From Lachnospiraceae bacterium (GTDB lineage Bacteria; Bacillota; Clostridia; Lachnospirales; Lachnospiraceae): DNA of 64,000 bases. Made by a program: the position numbers and the translations under genes. The DNA lies in contig QXWW01000012.1 in NCBI GenBank assembly GCA_009911185.1, positions 1 through 64,000 on the forward strand, written 5' to 3'. Shown here in pieces: positions 18,164 through 27,387 of the stretch. The notes below the pieces were generated by a model, which was not told the DNA's origin, searched no databases, and was given only the letters and a program-made list of their open reading frames with translations. How positions within the stretch are numbered: the first letter of the stretch is position 1; each line of letters starts with the position of its first letter.

Positions 18164-18313
18164 TTCTCTTATAGGAAAGACCTTGTCACGCTAAAGTGTG
18201 AAAGTATCTTTCCTATAAGAGAAATAACAATTATGCGCAGTTCGCGGAGAAGAAGTTGCTGCTTCGCAGCCCGCTCACGCGCGGAGAATGCGAAAAACGC
18301 ATTCTTTTTCATA
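18164..18313 (+). repeat. dispersed repeat family A, copy 1 (best preserved)
   Basis: TTCTCTTATAGGAAAGA (18164-18180) is perfectly complementary to 18207-18223, enclosing CCTTGTCACGCTAAAGTGTG. A second, GC-rich part follows, ending in a GAATGCG/CGCATTC hairpin with a T-run. The core recurs at 35.08, 39.56 (reversed), 45.83 and 53.82 kb. Confidence 0.8.
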
Positions 18314-18415
18314 ACATTGAAGCAGGTAAAAAACAGTATCATTGTCAGTTGGAGTATGTTATAATGTCTGCAGATAAGCTGGCGTAACGGCAAGAAGCGT
18401 ATCATGGAGGTGGAC

Positions 18416-18742
18416 ATGAAGAAATTTGATTCGGATTACCGATTGCTGGAGGGAATGTATGAGGATGGGTATTTCCCGAATTTTTTGGTGGACAAAATAA
18501 AATCTCTGGTGCAGGAAGTGATTGTTTTTCTGGAGGAGGGAGAAAAAGATCTGGGGATCATTCAGCAAAAATTTGATGAGATGACGCGGGCAATCAATGA
18601 TCTGCAGGAAGAGTTTGAGGAAAACGACAGTGAGTTAGAGACAGGAGCAAGAGAAAGTATTGGTGAAACGGTAGACTATATTCTAAAGTGGTTTGGCATT
18701 GAGCTGGACGTTGAGGATGCTTTAGGTGAGCGCGACTGGTAG
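18416..18742 (+). CDS. DUF5713-like small protein
   Basis: 108 residues, acidic and mostly helical (LEGMYEDGYFPNFLVDKIK near the N-terminus, then coiled-coil-like segments). The MYEDGYFPNFLVDKIK block is the hallmark I associate with DUF5713. Function is unknown. ATG at 18416 is preceded by GGAGGTGG; an in-frame ATG at 18404 overlaps that site and is less likely. A TATAAT box lies at about 18360. It may share a transcript with the next gene (40 nt gap). Confidence 0.7.
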   Translation: MKKFDSDYRLLEGMYEDGYFPNFLVDKIKSLVQEVIVFLEEGEKDLGIIQQKFDEMTRAINDLQEEFEENDSELETGARESIGETVDYILKWFGIELDVEDALGERDW

Positions 18743-18782
18743 AAAAAAGACATACAGAACAACGCAGCGGAAAGGGGCGCAT

Positions 18783-19085
18783 ATGGTAAAACACATTATT
18801 TTATGGAAACTAAAAGACGGATATTCCAAAGAGCAGATGAAACACATTAAGCTGGAGATCAAAGAAAATCTGGAAGGTCTTAAGGGGAAAATCCCGGGTT
18901 TAATCGACATTAAGGTGATCACAGAAGGGCTTGCAGGTTCCAATGCGGATCTGATGCTGGACGCTTCTTTTGACAATGAGGAGGCGCTGAAGCTTTACGC
19001 TGTCCATCCGGCGCATGTGACGGTGGCGGACGGGAAGGTCAGGCCATATACGGCGGAGCGCAATTGCATGGATTTTGAATTGTAA
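18783..19085 (+). CDS. Dabb-domain (stress-responsive A/B barrel) protein
   Basis: 100 residues forming one dimeric alpha-beta-barrel (Dabb) domain. The typical start MVKHIILWKLKDG, the central PGLIDIKV strand and the HPAHVTVADGKVRP end match the family. Members are small cytosolic proteins of mostly unknown role. AAAGGGGC precedes the ATG. Length is typical (about 95-105). Confidence 0.88.
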   Translation: MVKHIILWKLKDGYSKEQMKHIKLEIKENLEGLKGKIPGLIDIKVITEGLAGSNADLMLDASFDNEEALKLYAVHPAHVTVADGKVRPYTAERNCMDFEL

Positions 19086-19128
19086 AGTTTCATTTGTATC
19101 ATGTAGAAAATGTAAAAGGAGAGAGCAT

Positions 19129-20010
19129 ATGGGAAACTTATCGGAAATGGAACAAAAAACCATTGAAGAACTAAAAAGAATTTCTGCCAGACAGGCGGTG
19201 AGCATTGAGATTAACCCGAAGAAGAAGCCGCAGATTACAGACAGTAAATTTGGCGGGACGCCATACTGGGATATGAGCAGAGATTATCCCAAAGCGGAGG
19301 ACGGCAGCCTGCTGATGCTGCTGGCGCAGATTAATTTAGATGAATTGAACAGAGAGGGGAAAAATGTGGAGAATAAGCTTCCCCGAAGCGGTATGCTGCA
19401 GTTTTTTATCAATTTGGATGACGCATACGGCATGGACTTTGATTATATGGCCGACAATAGCGGCAGACAGGAGCAGAAGAATTTCCGGGTTGTGTATCAT
19501 AAAAACATAGACTATACAGTTTCCGTGGATGAAATCAAAACCTTGGGAATGCCGGACAGCGCGCAGGAAGAGTTTGAGGAATCGCCTGTCTGGGGCGAAT
19601 ACGGGCTTGATATGGAAGTAAAAGAGACGTACATAGGAGTGGAAGATTATCAATTTGACGAATATTTCCAGCGGGCGGCAGAAGCGGCAGGCTGGAAAGA
19701 GGTAACGGAAGAAAAAGCCGAATATCACCGCGCTTTTTCGGGAGAGGGCATAGACGCTCTTTTTGAAGAGCTGGAGCCTTGCGGCCACTGGATACTGGGG
19801 CATCCCTATTTTACCCAGTACGACCCGCGGGAAGGCTGCGGCCAAAAGAAAAAGTATTCGCTGCAGCTTTTCCAGATGGATTCTGACTATAATGATGACG
19901 ATGATTATGTGATGTGGGGAGATGCCGGCGTGGCAAATTTCTTTATCAGTGAGGAAGATCTTGCGAATGAGGATTTCCGGGACGTATTATATTCCTGGGA
20001 CTGCGCTTAA
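19129..20010 (+). CDS. DUF1963 (YwqG-like) protein
   Basis: 293 residues. Landmarks of DUF1963: SKFGGTPYWD, LLMLLAQINLDEL, GMLQFFI, GHWILGHPYFTQYDPR and WGDAGVANFFISEEDL at the end. The family is cytosolic and of unknown function; members often occur beside polymorphic-toxin or immunity loci, but I see no toxin here. Start ATG 19129 is set by AAAAGGAGAG. The next gene begins 17 nt later, so they form a pair. Confidence 0.9.
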   Translation: MGNLSEMEQKTIEELKRISARQAVSIEINPKKKPQITDSKFGGTPYWDMSRDYPKAEDGSLLMLLAQINLDELNREGKNVENKLPRSGMLQFFINLDDAYGMDFDYMADNSGRQEQKNFRVVYHKNIDYTVSVDEIKTLGMPDSAQEEFEESPVWGEYGLDMEVKETYIGVEDYQFDEYFQRAAEAAGWKEVTEEKAEYHRAFSGEGIDALFEELEPCGHWILGHPYFTQYDPREGCGQKKKYSLQLFQMDSDYNDDDDYVMWGDAGVANFFISEEDLANEDFRDVLYSWDCA

Positions 20011-20027
20011 TGAAGGAGGGAGTAAGA

Positions 20028-20750
20028 ATGGATGAATTAACCCGCAGATTAGCAGAAGATTTTCAGTGTAAATACACGGTGTTTGAGAAAGGGAGCGATC
20101 CCAGGCTGGCAGAGCAGGCATACCATGAAGCTTTGGAAGCCGGGAAGACAGGCGGCTTTTGGCCGGCGATGATCTGCCTGGATGAATATGCTGCGGAATG
20201 GCTGGAGAGTGTGGTGAAAAAGGAGTATGGCAGAGAGGAGATTATTGCCAGCTGCCAGGATAACGGCAGAGAAATTTTAGAGGAACGGTTTGCAGAGTAT
20301 ACAGAGGATTACGGGCAAGAGGAAGTGAAGGAGATGATAGGGGAAGAGACAGAAGGAGAAAAAATACATGAGTTTACCGGATATCTGTCTTTTCAGGATG
20401 GAATGCTGGAAGCGGACACGCTGCTTTTAGAGATTCCAGTAAAAAATCCGTGGGAAATCATCGGGTATCTGCCTATGGGAGGATGGAATGAATGTCCTTC
20501 TCCGGAGGAAATGATCGCTGTCTGTAAATACTGGTATAAGAAATACCAGGCGGTTCCGGCCGTGTTTACTCATGATGTGATGGAATTTTATGCGCCTTTA
20601 CAATTAAATGGGGCGGACAGCCTGGAGGCGGCAAAAGAGCATTATGCGTTCTGTCCGGACCGGGTAGACCAGGGAACCAGGACGTATCATATTTCCGAAC
20701 TGGCGGCAGGTTTGGAAGAGTCAGAGGTTTGGTATTTCTGGTGGGATTAG
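20028..20750 (+). CDS. DUF4253 domain protein
   Basis: 240 residues, acidic. The C-terminal half (NPWEIIGYLPMGGWNECPS, AVCKYWYKKYQAVPAVFTHD, EHYAFCPDRVDQG) matches DUF4253, a domain common in Firmicutes and Actinobacteria without known function. GAAGGAGGGAG sits before ATG 20028. It is co-transcribed with the DUF1963 gene. Such pairs of small acidic proteins sometimes act as immunity proteins, which here is only a guess. Confidence 0.85.
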   Translation: MDELTRRLAEDFQCKYTVFEKGSDPRLAEQAYHEALEAGKTGGFWPAMICLDEYAAEWLESVVKKEYGREEIIASCQDNGREILEERFAEYTEDYGQEEVKEMIGEETEGEKIHEFTGYLSFQDGMLEADTLLLEIPVKNPWEIIGYLPMGGWNECPSPEEMIAVCKYWYKKYQAVPAVFTHDVMEFYAPLQLNGADSLEAAKEHYAFCPDRVDQGTRTYHISELAAGLEESEVWYFWWD

Positions 20751-20775
20751 TGTAATGTCTCAATTATTTTCAGAC

Positions 20776-20905
20776 AAACTCACTTGCTTGTCTGTCCGCC
20801 TGCCGCTTCAGATTTTCTGGCCACAGCCACCGTTATGCCGTAAAGAATCCGCCTTGCATATGAAACAATGATCCTGCGCCAATGTATCAGAATTTTTCGC
20901 TGTAC
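20776..20905 (+). repeat. dispersed repeat family B, copy 3
   Basis: Reads TTGCTTGTCTGTCCGCCTG, CAGATTTTCTGGCCACAG, CTTGCATATGAAACAATGAT, GCGCCAATGTATCAG in order, matching copies 1, 2 and 4. It lies between the DUF4253 gene and the chemoreceptor promoter. Confidence 0.65.
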
Positions 20906-20965
20906 TTGTACCCCATCCGGCCAGAAATTAAACTTGTATACGACTTGTTCCTCACCATTGTGCCG

Positions 20966-20994
20966 TTGAAAAACGAAAGAAAATATGATAGCAT
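20966..20994 (+). promoter_or_regulatory. promoter of the chemoreceptor gene
   Basis: TTGAAA at 20966-20971, a 17-nt spacer, and TAGCAT at 20989-20994, 35 nt before the start codon. Confidence 0.55.
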
Positions 20995-21029
20995 AGGTAA
21001 AAATATCTACGTTGCAAAGGAGAACAGAA

Positions 21030-22520
21030 ATGAAGGAAAAGGATTATAACAGAGAGAGGTCAGTAAACCAGTTTTTACTAATTATCATTACAGTCATGGA
21101 TTTATTTTTGTTTTTTGGATATTTCAGTGATTACAGTAAGGGAAATATCGGACTGGGATTTCTGGCAGCAGTGGAACTGACCGTTCTGGTTTCCATGATT
21201 GCAGATTACGCTGTGTTTCTGCATCAAAAAGACAGCAGGATATTCAAGCATGTTTCCGTGACCGGATATATGGTTGTCTATGCCATCGCGCTGCTGGGGG
21301 CGCAAAATGATCTGGTATTTGCCCTTGTATTCCCTTTGACGGTAATCTATATATTGTACTTTGATTATAGGCTGATTTTACGCATTGCCGTAGTGTATAG
21401 CCTGATTACTGTGACAGATCTCGTCTATCTGGCAGCGGTGTTAAAACATCTGCCTTCCGGCGCGGAACTGAACAGTACCTCGCTTCTGATTCAGGGGGCC
21501 TCCGTTATAGTATATCTGATTGTGCTCTGTGGTACGACAAAGATTTCCAATCGCAATAATGATATGCGGATTGCAAGCCTGAGTGAGGAAAAGGAGCATA
21601 GCGCAAGGCTGCTGGAAGACGTGCTAAAGGTGGCGCAGGCAGTAAAGAAGAACTCTGCGCAGACAGAGGAATATATCTGTATTCTGGGTCAGGATGTGGA
21701 GGCTACCGCCCAGGCGCTTTCCGGGATTTCAGACGGCAATGCCAATAATGCAGAGAGTATTGAGAAACAGACGGAGATGACGGAAAATATTCAGGCAATG
21801 ATACAGCGCACCAAAGAAATGTCGGATGATATGCTGACGCTTGCGCGGCAGTCCAGGGAAGCGGTGGATGGCGGGCAGAACTCTATGAACGCGCTGCAGC
21901 AACAGTCGGATAACATGCAGAAGGCAAACGAGCAGGTGGCGTCTTCCGTTGTAAATCTGATCGACAACGCCAGGACGGTGGATGAGATCACGGAACAGAT
22001 TTTTGCTATTTCCAGTCAGACGAATCTGCTGGCGTTAAATGCGTCCATTGAGAGCGCCAGGGCAGGGGAAGCTGGACGGGGATTTGCCGTGGTAGCGGAA
22101 GAAATCCGGCAGCTGGCGGATGAGACCAGAAAGTTGACGGAGACGATACAGAATATTGTACAGCAGCTACAGCAGAATGCAGATATGGCGAAGCGCACGG
22201 TGGATAACGTTACGGAAGCTTCCAGAAAGGAACATGAATTGATCCGCAGCGCCGACGAGCAGTTTTCTGGCATCGACGGCAGGATGAGTGAATTGAATCG
22301 CAATGTAACAGAAATTTATCAGAAAATAGAAGAAATTCTCGAATCTAATAACGTCATAGTAGACAGTATCAACGAGATTTCGGCGGTGAGCCAGCAGGTA
22401 TCGGCCAATACCCAGCAGGCGGTGGAGCTGGGAGAGGATACCAGTCGGCAGGCGCAGCAGGTGCAGCAGCGTATGGATGAACTGCTGCAGACAGTGAGCG
22501 CGATAGATAAATATCTTTGA
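21030..22520 (+). CDS. methyl-accepting chemotaxis-like transducer with multi-pass N-terminus
   Basis: 496 residues. The first 180 contain five to six membrane helices (from [18 protein letters not shown] to [14 protein letters not shown]) and no large extracellular domain. A long coiled coil follows (about 195-496) with the MCP hairpin tip [20 protein letters not shown] and [15 protein letters not shown]. Such receptors sense signals in or near the membrane and normally feed CheA. No che or flagellar genes are in the window, so the partner is unknown. Start ATG follows AAAGGAG. Confidence 0.92.
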   Translation: MKEKDYNRERSVNQFLLIIITVMDLFLFFGYFSDYSKGNIGLGFLAAVELTVLVSMIADYAVFLHQKDSRIFKHVSVTGYMVVYAIALLGAQNDLVFALVFPLTVIYILYFDYRLILRIAVVYSLITVTDLVYLAAVLKHLPSGAELNSTSLLIQGASVIVYLIVLCGTTKISNRNNDMRIASLSEEKEHSARLLEDVLKVAQAVKKNSAQTEEYICILGQDVEATAQALSGISDGNANNAESIEKQTEMTENIQAMIQRTKEMSDDMLTLARQSREAVDGGQNSMNALQQQSDNMQKANEQVASSVVNLIDNARTVDEITEQIFAISSQTNLLALNASIESARAGEAGRGFAVVAEEIRQLADETRKLTETIQNIVQQLQQNADMAKRTVDNVTEASRKEHELIRSADEQFSGIDGRMSELNRNVTEIYQKIEEILESNNVIVDSINEISAVSQQVSANTQQAVELGEDTSRQAQQVQQRMDELLQTVSAIDKYL

Positions 22521-22622
22521 TCTTCATTTATAGTATAGTTCCTTACATATTTTTTACATTTTCCTGCAGATTGCATAACAACAAAATGATAACATTAAGA
22601 GACAGCGGAGGGATGGACGGAG

Positions 22623-23291
22623 ATGATAAAGATTTTGATTGTGGAGGATGACCCGAATATTGCCAAGTTGATGGAGGCAACCGTTGCAATTGGCGGTTAC
22701 AGCAGCGAGGTGTGCGGCAATGGCGCAGAAGCTTTTGAGAAGATGGAGCATGAGAACTATGACCTGATTCTTCTGGATGTAATGCTGCCGGATATGAGCG
22801 GTTTTGAAATTATGCGCAAACGTACCAATACGGAGTCGCCGGTGATATTTATCACGGCCAAGCAGGAACTGACAGACAAGGTGCGGGGGCTGCGCCTGGG
22901 AGCGGAGGACTATATTGTCAAACCTTTTGAAGCGATGGAGCTTTTGGCAAGGATTGAAGTGATTCTGCGCAGAGTGAAGCGGACGGAGTGCGTGTACCGG
23001 TATGGGAATATTCTTGTCAATGTAGAAGAACATACCTGTAAATGCGAGGAAGAAGAGGTCTATTTGACGCCGAAGGAATTTGAAGTGCTGGTATTTTTTA
23101 TCCAGCATAAGGATGTGGCAATCTCCAGAGACCGTTTGCTGGCGGCCGTGTGGGGCTTTGAATATGAGGGTGAGAGCAGGACCATTGATATCCATATCCA
23201 GCAGCTTCGCAAGAAACTGAATCTGAAGGATAAGCTGGTGACGATTCCCAAGCTTGGATACCGTTTAGAGAGTGCAAAGGAGCAGCAATGA
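22623..23291 (+). CDS. OmpR/PhoB-family response regulator
   Basis: 222 residues. The receiver domain has the acidic pair E8/D9/D10, phospho-acceptor D52 (LILLDVMLPDMSGFE), T in FITAKQ and K in IVKPFEAMELL. The C-terminal winged helix has LTPKEFEVL, SRDRLLAAVWG and RTIDIHIQQLRKKL. It overlaps the histidine kinase gene by 4 nt, so the two form a pair. Target genes cannot be told; the membrane protein at 24690 is the natural candidate. Confidence 0.96.
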   Translation: MIKILIVEDDPNIAKLMEATVAIGGYSSEVCGNGAEAFEKMEHENYDLILLDVMLPDMSGFEIMRKRTNTESPVIFITAKQELTDKVRGLRLGAEDYIVKPFEAMELLARIEVILRRVKRTECVYRYGNILVNVEEHTCKCEEEEVYLTPKEFEVLVFFIQHKDVAISRDRLLAAVWGFEYEGESRTIDIHIQQLRKKLNLKDKLVTIPKLGYRLESAKEQQ

Positions 23292-24697
23292 AGCTTTGGC
23301 AGAAAATATTTTTATATACTATGGTACTGGTGATGCTTGCAGTGAGCCTCACCAGTATTTTGCTGTTAAAAAATAGCTTTTCCCTGGCGTTGGAACAGCG
23401 GAAACAGAGTGTGTACAGTGAACATGAATTTTTAATTACAAGTTTTAAAAGCCTGATGCTTACGGAACGGCTGCGGGCAAATGTGGTCGTACTGGATGAA
23501 CAGACGCTTCAGGGATTTATGCTGGATACTTTTGGGAAGAGTAAAAATGGTGTGGCATTTTTTAACGGCGACACGCAGCAGATTTACGCGAACCAGGAAA
23601 TGAAAATTCCAAGAGCGCTGATTGACAAAGTAAAAGACAGCGGCAGACCTCACATGCAGATTGAGGATTATCAGCTCTATACGGCGTCTGGCGAGAGTAT
23701 AGAGGGCAGGAATTATTATGTCATTACGGAAAATAATATTCGCGATGTGATAGAGACGCATGAAAATATGCTGTATCAAATTCAGGTGATTACCATGTCC
23801 TGCGCCATGGGGATATCTTTAATTCTTATGGTGGTAGTAAAGCTGCTGCTCAATCCGCTCAAAAGGGTAAATGAAGGGACCAGAGAGATTGCACAGGGAA
23901 ATTATCAGAAACGGATAGATGAGAGAGGACATGATGAGTTGTCAGAGCTGGCGCACAATATGAATATTATGGCGGAATCGGTGGAATCTAATATCCGCGC
24001 GCTGGAGGATGTTGCCGAGGATCGCAAACATTTTATTGATAACCTGTCTCATGAGATGAAGACGCCGCTTACTTCTATCCTGGGTTTTTCCGATCTGTTG
24101 CAAATCAAAAAGGAAATTTCAGAGGACAGCAGGATTGAGTATGCAGGGATCATTAAAGAGGAGGCGACGAGGATGCGGACGCTGTCGGGAAAGCTTATGG
24201 AGTTGATCACGGTGGGAGAAGCCAAGCTGGAATGGCAGCAGGAGGATATGAAAAAGCTTTTTGAAGAAATTGGCGCCTCTCTTAAGATTGTTGCGGACAG
24301 TCATAAGATGCAGCTGTTTTGTGAGGGAGAAGAGGGAGTGCTGTGGGTGGACCGGGAATTATTTAAGTCACTGCTCTACAATCTGGTGGATAATGCCATT
24401 AAAGCGTCTCGGGAAGGCGGACAAATCAGGGTATCGGGAAAGTTTGAGTATGGACAGTTCTGTATCGGGGTAGAAGATGAAGGCGTGGGAATACCAAAAG
24501 AGGAAATTGATAAGATTACCCAGGCGTTTTATATGGTGGATAAGGTCAGGAGCCGCGCCAGCGGGGGTGCAGGGCTGGGACTGGCGCTCTGCGCGGAGAT
24601 TGTATCTGTACACCGGGGAATTATGCGGTTTGAAAGTCAGCTTGGAGAAGGGACGCGCGTTTTAATCCGGATGAAAGGAGGAAAGATAAATGCGTAG
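23288..24697 (+). CDS. sensor histidine kinase
   Basis: 469 residues. TM1 (about 7-27), an extracytoplasmic sensor of about 135 residues, TM2 (about 165-187), HAMP (NPLKRVNEGTREIAQGNY), HisKA with the H-box FIDNLSHEMKTPLTSILG, and an HATPase with N-box NLVDNAIKAS, G1 DEGVGIP and G2 GGAGLGLAL. All catalytic motifs are intact. It overlaps the regulator by ATGA and its end overlaps the next gene by 8 nt, so all three are translationally coupled. Confidence 0.96.
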   Translation: MKLWQKIFLYTMVLVMLAVSLTSILLLKNSFSLALEQRKQSVYSEHEFLITSFKSLMLTERLRANVVVLDEQTLQGFMLDTFGKSKNGVAFFNGDTQQIYANQEMKIPRALIDKVKDSGRPHMQIEDYQLYTASGESIEGRNYYVITENNIRDVIETHENMLYQIQVITMSCAMGISLILMVVVKLLLNPLKRVNEGTREIAQGNYQKRIDERGHDELSELAHNMNIMAESVESNIRALEDVAEDRKHFIDNLSHEMKTPLTSILGFSDLLQIKKEISEDSRIEYAGIIKEEATRMRTLSGKLMELITVGEAKLEWQQEDMKKLFEEIGASLKIVADSHKMQLFCEGEEGVLWVDRELFKSLLYNLVDNAIKASREGGQIRVSGKFEYGQFCIGVEDEGVGIPKEEIDKITQAFYMVDKVRSRASGGAGLGLALCAEIVSVHRGIMRFESQLGEGTRVLIRMKGGKINA

Positions 24698-25709
24698 CAT
24701 AAAATCCATGCTGCTGACGCTCATTTGCGCCGTTGTTATCCTGGGGGTCGGGTATTTGGGCATTGTGGAAAGCGGCAAAGAGGTCCTGCGCAGGGACAGC
24801 ATTCCGGAGCAGGCGGAGTATGAAAATTTGGGCTCCAATATTTTTTATGGAAAAATAGAGGATGATATTGAGATATTTCCCTGGAATTACTATGTAAAAG
24901 ATGGAAAAGGTTTAGAATACAGTGTGCCGGAATTTCTGTCAGAAGCGTTGGCGATACAACAGGAGAAGTATGATGAAGGAACGGGGCAGATAAAAGAAGA
25001 CAGGATGGCATATGCCACAGACCGGTATTTCGGCCAGCTTATAGCCTATGAAACGGAGTCGCAGCTTGAAGAAGTTATGAGTTGGTATGAGAGCAGCGGA
25101 AAACATATCTATCAAAATATGGTGGTAGAGAAAGACACCGGTTATGGAAGAATCTATTTTTATCAGGATATATTAAAATTGAGTGGTAAACAATATCAGG
25201 TGCGGATTGCCTGCGGCGATTGGAGCGTTATAAGTTTTTGCTGTGCAGAGTATGATCCTAAGGACCGCCGGAAACAAAAAAAGTGGAAGAAAGGGAAGCA
25301 AAAGCTGGTATCTGCGCTGGAGAAGTTTGAAAATGAACTTGCAGATTATGTCACTTTTATGACAAAGGTGGAATTTATGTCAGCCCCGTATTTTTATCTG
25401 GATGATGACAGTTTAAATAACATAGAAAATGTCTATCTGGGGAGTTTTCTCCTGTTAGATTACGTTATGCACAAGGGAGGGAAGCAGAGGTCGGAATTAG
25501 AAGAAGAAGTGGAACTGATACGGGAAAGATGGAAAGCGGAAAGATTTGCGATTGAAGAAAAAAGCGCGGAAGATCTGCATTACTCTTATCAGGTGGTGGA
25601 ATTGAAGGATATGATTCTGCTTTTGGCACAGGGGGACGAAACCATCGGTATTTATTACGATCCTATGAATCGAAAATTCTGCGGTTATAATTATTTTTAT
25701 GAATATTAA
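24690..25709 (+). CDS. membrane-anchored protein linked to the two-component system
   Basis: 339 residues. One N-terminal helix (MLLTLICAVVILGVGYLGIV) anchors a large extracytoplasmic domain rich in Tyr, Glu and Lys (YENLGSNIFYGKIEDDIE to FCGYNYFYEY). No domain family is recognised. The overlap with the kinase gene implies that it works with it, as an accessory sensor or as the regulated output. GAAAGGAGG precedes the ATG. Confidence 0.65.
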   Translation: MRSIKSMLLTLICAVVILGVGYLGIVESGKEVLRRDSIPEQAEYENLGSNIFYGKIEDDIEIFPWNYYVKDGKGLEYSVPEFLSEALAIQQEKYDEGTGQIKEDRMAYATDRYFGQLIAYETESQLEEVMSWYESSGKHIYQNMVVEKDTGYGRIYFYQDILKLSGKQYQVRIACGDWSVISFCCAEYDPKDRRKQKKWKKGKQKLVSALEKFENELADYVTFMTKVEFMSAPYFYLDDDSLNNIENVYLGSFLLLDYVMHKGGKQRSELEEEVELIRERWKAERFAIEEKSAEDLHYSYQVVELKDMILLLAQGDETIGIYYDPMNRKFCGYNYFYEY

Positions 25710-25736
25710 TTTTTTCGAAACTCTTTGAAAAAGCGG

Positions 25737-25765
25737 TTGTGCTATTGTGGGCCTTGAATTATAAT
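25737..25765 (+). promoter_or_regulatory. promoter of the clpX-like gene
   Basis: TTGTGC at 25737-25742, 17-nt spacer, and consensus TATAAT at 25760-25765, 50 nt before the start. Confidence 0.65.
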
Positions 25766-25814
25766 AGTACCAGGTTCCGGTTGTAGAAACTGAACCAAAA
25801 AAGGAGAATGCAGG

Positions 25815-27266
25815 ATGAGCAAGAAAGAAATATTTGAAGATACAGATTTTCAAAAGGAAGAGCAGAATCTGCAGGCGCAGGAGGAACAGGACGACGGATA
25901 TGAAGATATCTGTTATATCTGCCACAGGCCGGAGAGCAAAGCGGGAAAGATGATTCGTATTCCCAATGATATCTTCATCTGTGCGGATTGTATGCAGAAG
26001 ACTTTTGATACCATGAACCATTCGGGGTTTCCGCTCGCAGATATGGGGAATTTGGGAAATATGCCCAATATCAGCATGATTAACCTGTCAGATTTGCAGA
26101 ATATAAATATGATGCCTAAGGCGCAGAAACTGAAAAAAAAGAAGGCAAAGGAGGACAAGGAGAAGAAGCCGGTACTGGATATTCGCTCTATTCCAGCGCC
26201 TCATAAGATTAAGGCAAGCCTGGACGAATTTGTGGTTGGGCAGGAGCACGCGAAGAAGGTAATGTCGGTGGCGGTGTATAATCATTACAAACGGGTCACA
26301 TGCGATAATCTGGACGGCATTGAAATTGAGAAATCTAATATGCTGATGTTAGGCCCTACGGGAAGCGGTAAGACTTATATGGTAAGAACTCTGGCAAAGC
26401 TTCTGGATGTGCCCCTTGCAATTGCGGACGCCACTTCCCTGACAGAGGCGGGATATATCGGGGACGATATCGAGAGCGTCGTGTCCAAATTGCTTGCTGC
26501 GGCAGATAATGACGTGGAACGCGCCGAGCATGGAATTATTTTTATAGATGAGATTGATAAAATAGCTAAAAAGAAAACTACCAATCAGCGGGACGTCAGC
26601 GGCGAGAGCGTGCAGCAGGGGATGCTGAAACTTTTAGAAGGCGCTGAGATTGAAGTTCCGGTGGGGGCGAACAGTAAGAATGCCATGGTGCCTCTTGCCA
26701 CCGTAAATACAAAAGATATTTTGTTTATCTGCGGCGGAGCTTTTCCCGATTTGGAAGATATTATCAAAGAACGTCTCAATAAACAGTCTGCTATGGGGTT
26801 TCATGCAGATTTGAAAGATAAGTATGACGGAGAGGAAAATCTTCTGCAGCGGGTGGAGGTGGAGGATATCCGCAAGTATGGTATGATACCGGAATTTTTG
26901 GGGCGTCTGCCGGTAATTTTTGCACTGGATGCTTTGACAGAGGATATGCTGGTGCGGATTCTTACAGAGCCAAGAAGCGCTATTGTCAAGCAGTACCAGA
27001 AGCTGCTTTCCATAGATGAGGTGAAGCTGGAATTTGAGGAGGATGCTCTGCACGCCATTGCAAGGAAGGCAAAGGAAAAGGATGTGGGTGCAAGGGCGCT
27101 GCGCGCTATAATTGAGGAATTTATGCTGGATATCATGTATGAAATTCCCAAAGACGATAATATCGGTAAGGTTACGATTACAGAAGATTACATTGAAAAT
27201 AAAGGTGGTCCCGTAATCAGTATGCGTGGATGCCAGGCCCTGGAAGAAAAAGCGGTGGGAATCTAA
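25815..27266 (+). CDS. clpX: ClpX-type AAA+ unfoldase, atypical and unlinked to clpP
   Basis: 483 residues, longer than usual ClpX (about 415-430). The N-terminal zinc domain has C33/C36 and C56/C59. A Met/Asn- and Lys-rich linker (about 70-125) precedes the AAA+ core with Walker A GPTGSGKT, Walker B IIFIDEID, and EFLGRLPV near sensor 2. In the ClpP-docking loop the usual IGF tripeptide appears as MGF (QSAMGFHADL). That may weaken or alter ClpP binding. Canonical clpX is usually next to clpP or lon; here the neighbour is an S8 protease. It may be a second ClpX paralogue. Unfolding activity seems intact. Confidence 0.9.
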   Translation: MSKKEIFEDTDFQKEEQNLQAQEEQDDGYEDICYICHRPESKAGKMIRIPNDIFICADCMQKTFDTMNHSGFPLADMGNLGNMPNISMINLSDLQNINMMPKAQKLKKKKAKEDKEKKPVLDIRSIPAPHKIKASLDEFVVGQEHAKKVMSVAVYNHYKRVTCDNLDGIEIEKSNMLMLGPTGSGKTYMVRTLAKLLDVPLAIADATSLTEAGYIGDDIESVVSKLLAAADNDVERAEHGIIFIDEIDKIAKKKTTNQRDVSGESVQQGMLKLLEGAEIEVPVGANSKNAMVPLATVNTKDILFICGGAFPDLEDIIKERLNKQSAMGFHADLKDKYDGEENLLQRVEVEDIRKYGMIPEFLGRLPVIFALDALTEDMLVRILTEPRSAIVKQYQKLLSIDEVKLEFEEDALHAIARKAKEKDVGARALRAIIEEFMLDIMYEIPKDDNIGKVTITEDYIENKGGPVISMRGCQALEEKAVGI

Positions 27267-27387
27267 TACGCGGGAACGAAACGCCGTGCAGAACTGGCGG
27301 ACGGCAGACACAAATCAAAAGAAGAAGATTCTGTTCATGGAATTTTCTTTTTTTGCATATGCTGATAAAAAAAGAAAGAGCAGTAGT

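Noticed and set aside
19129-20750. Toxin-immunity locus built on DUF1963 and DUF4253
   Set aside because: No toxin, secretion or repeat-rich polymorphic gene is nearby.
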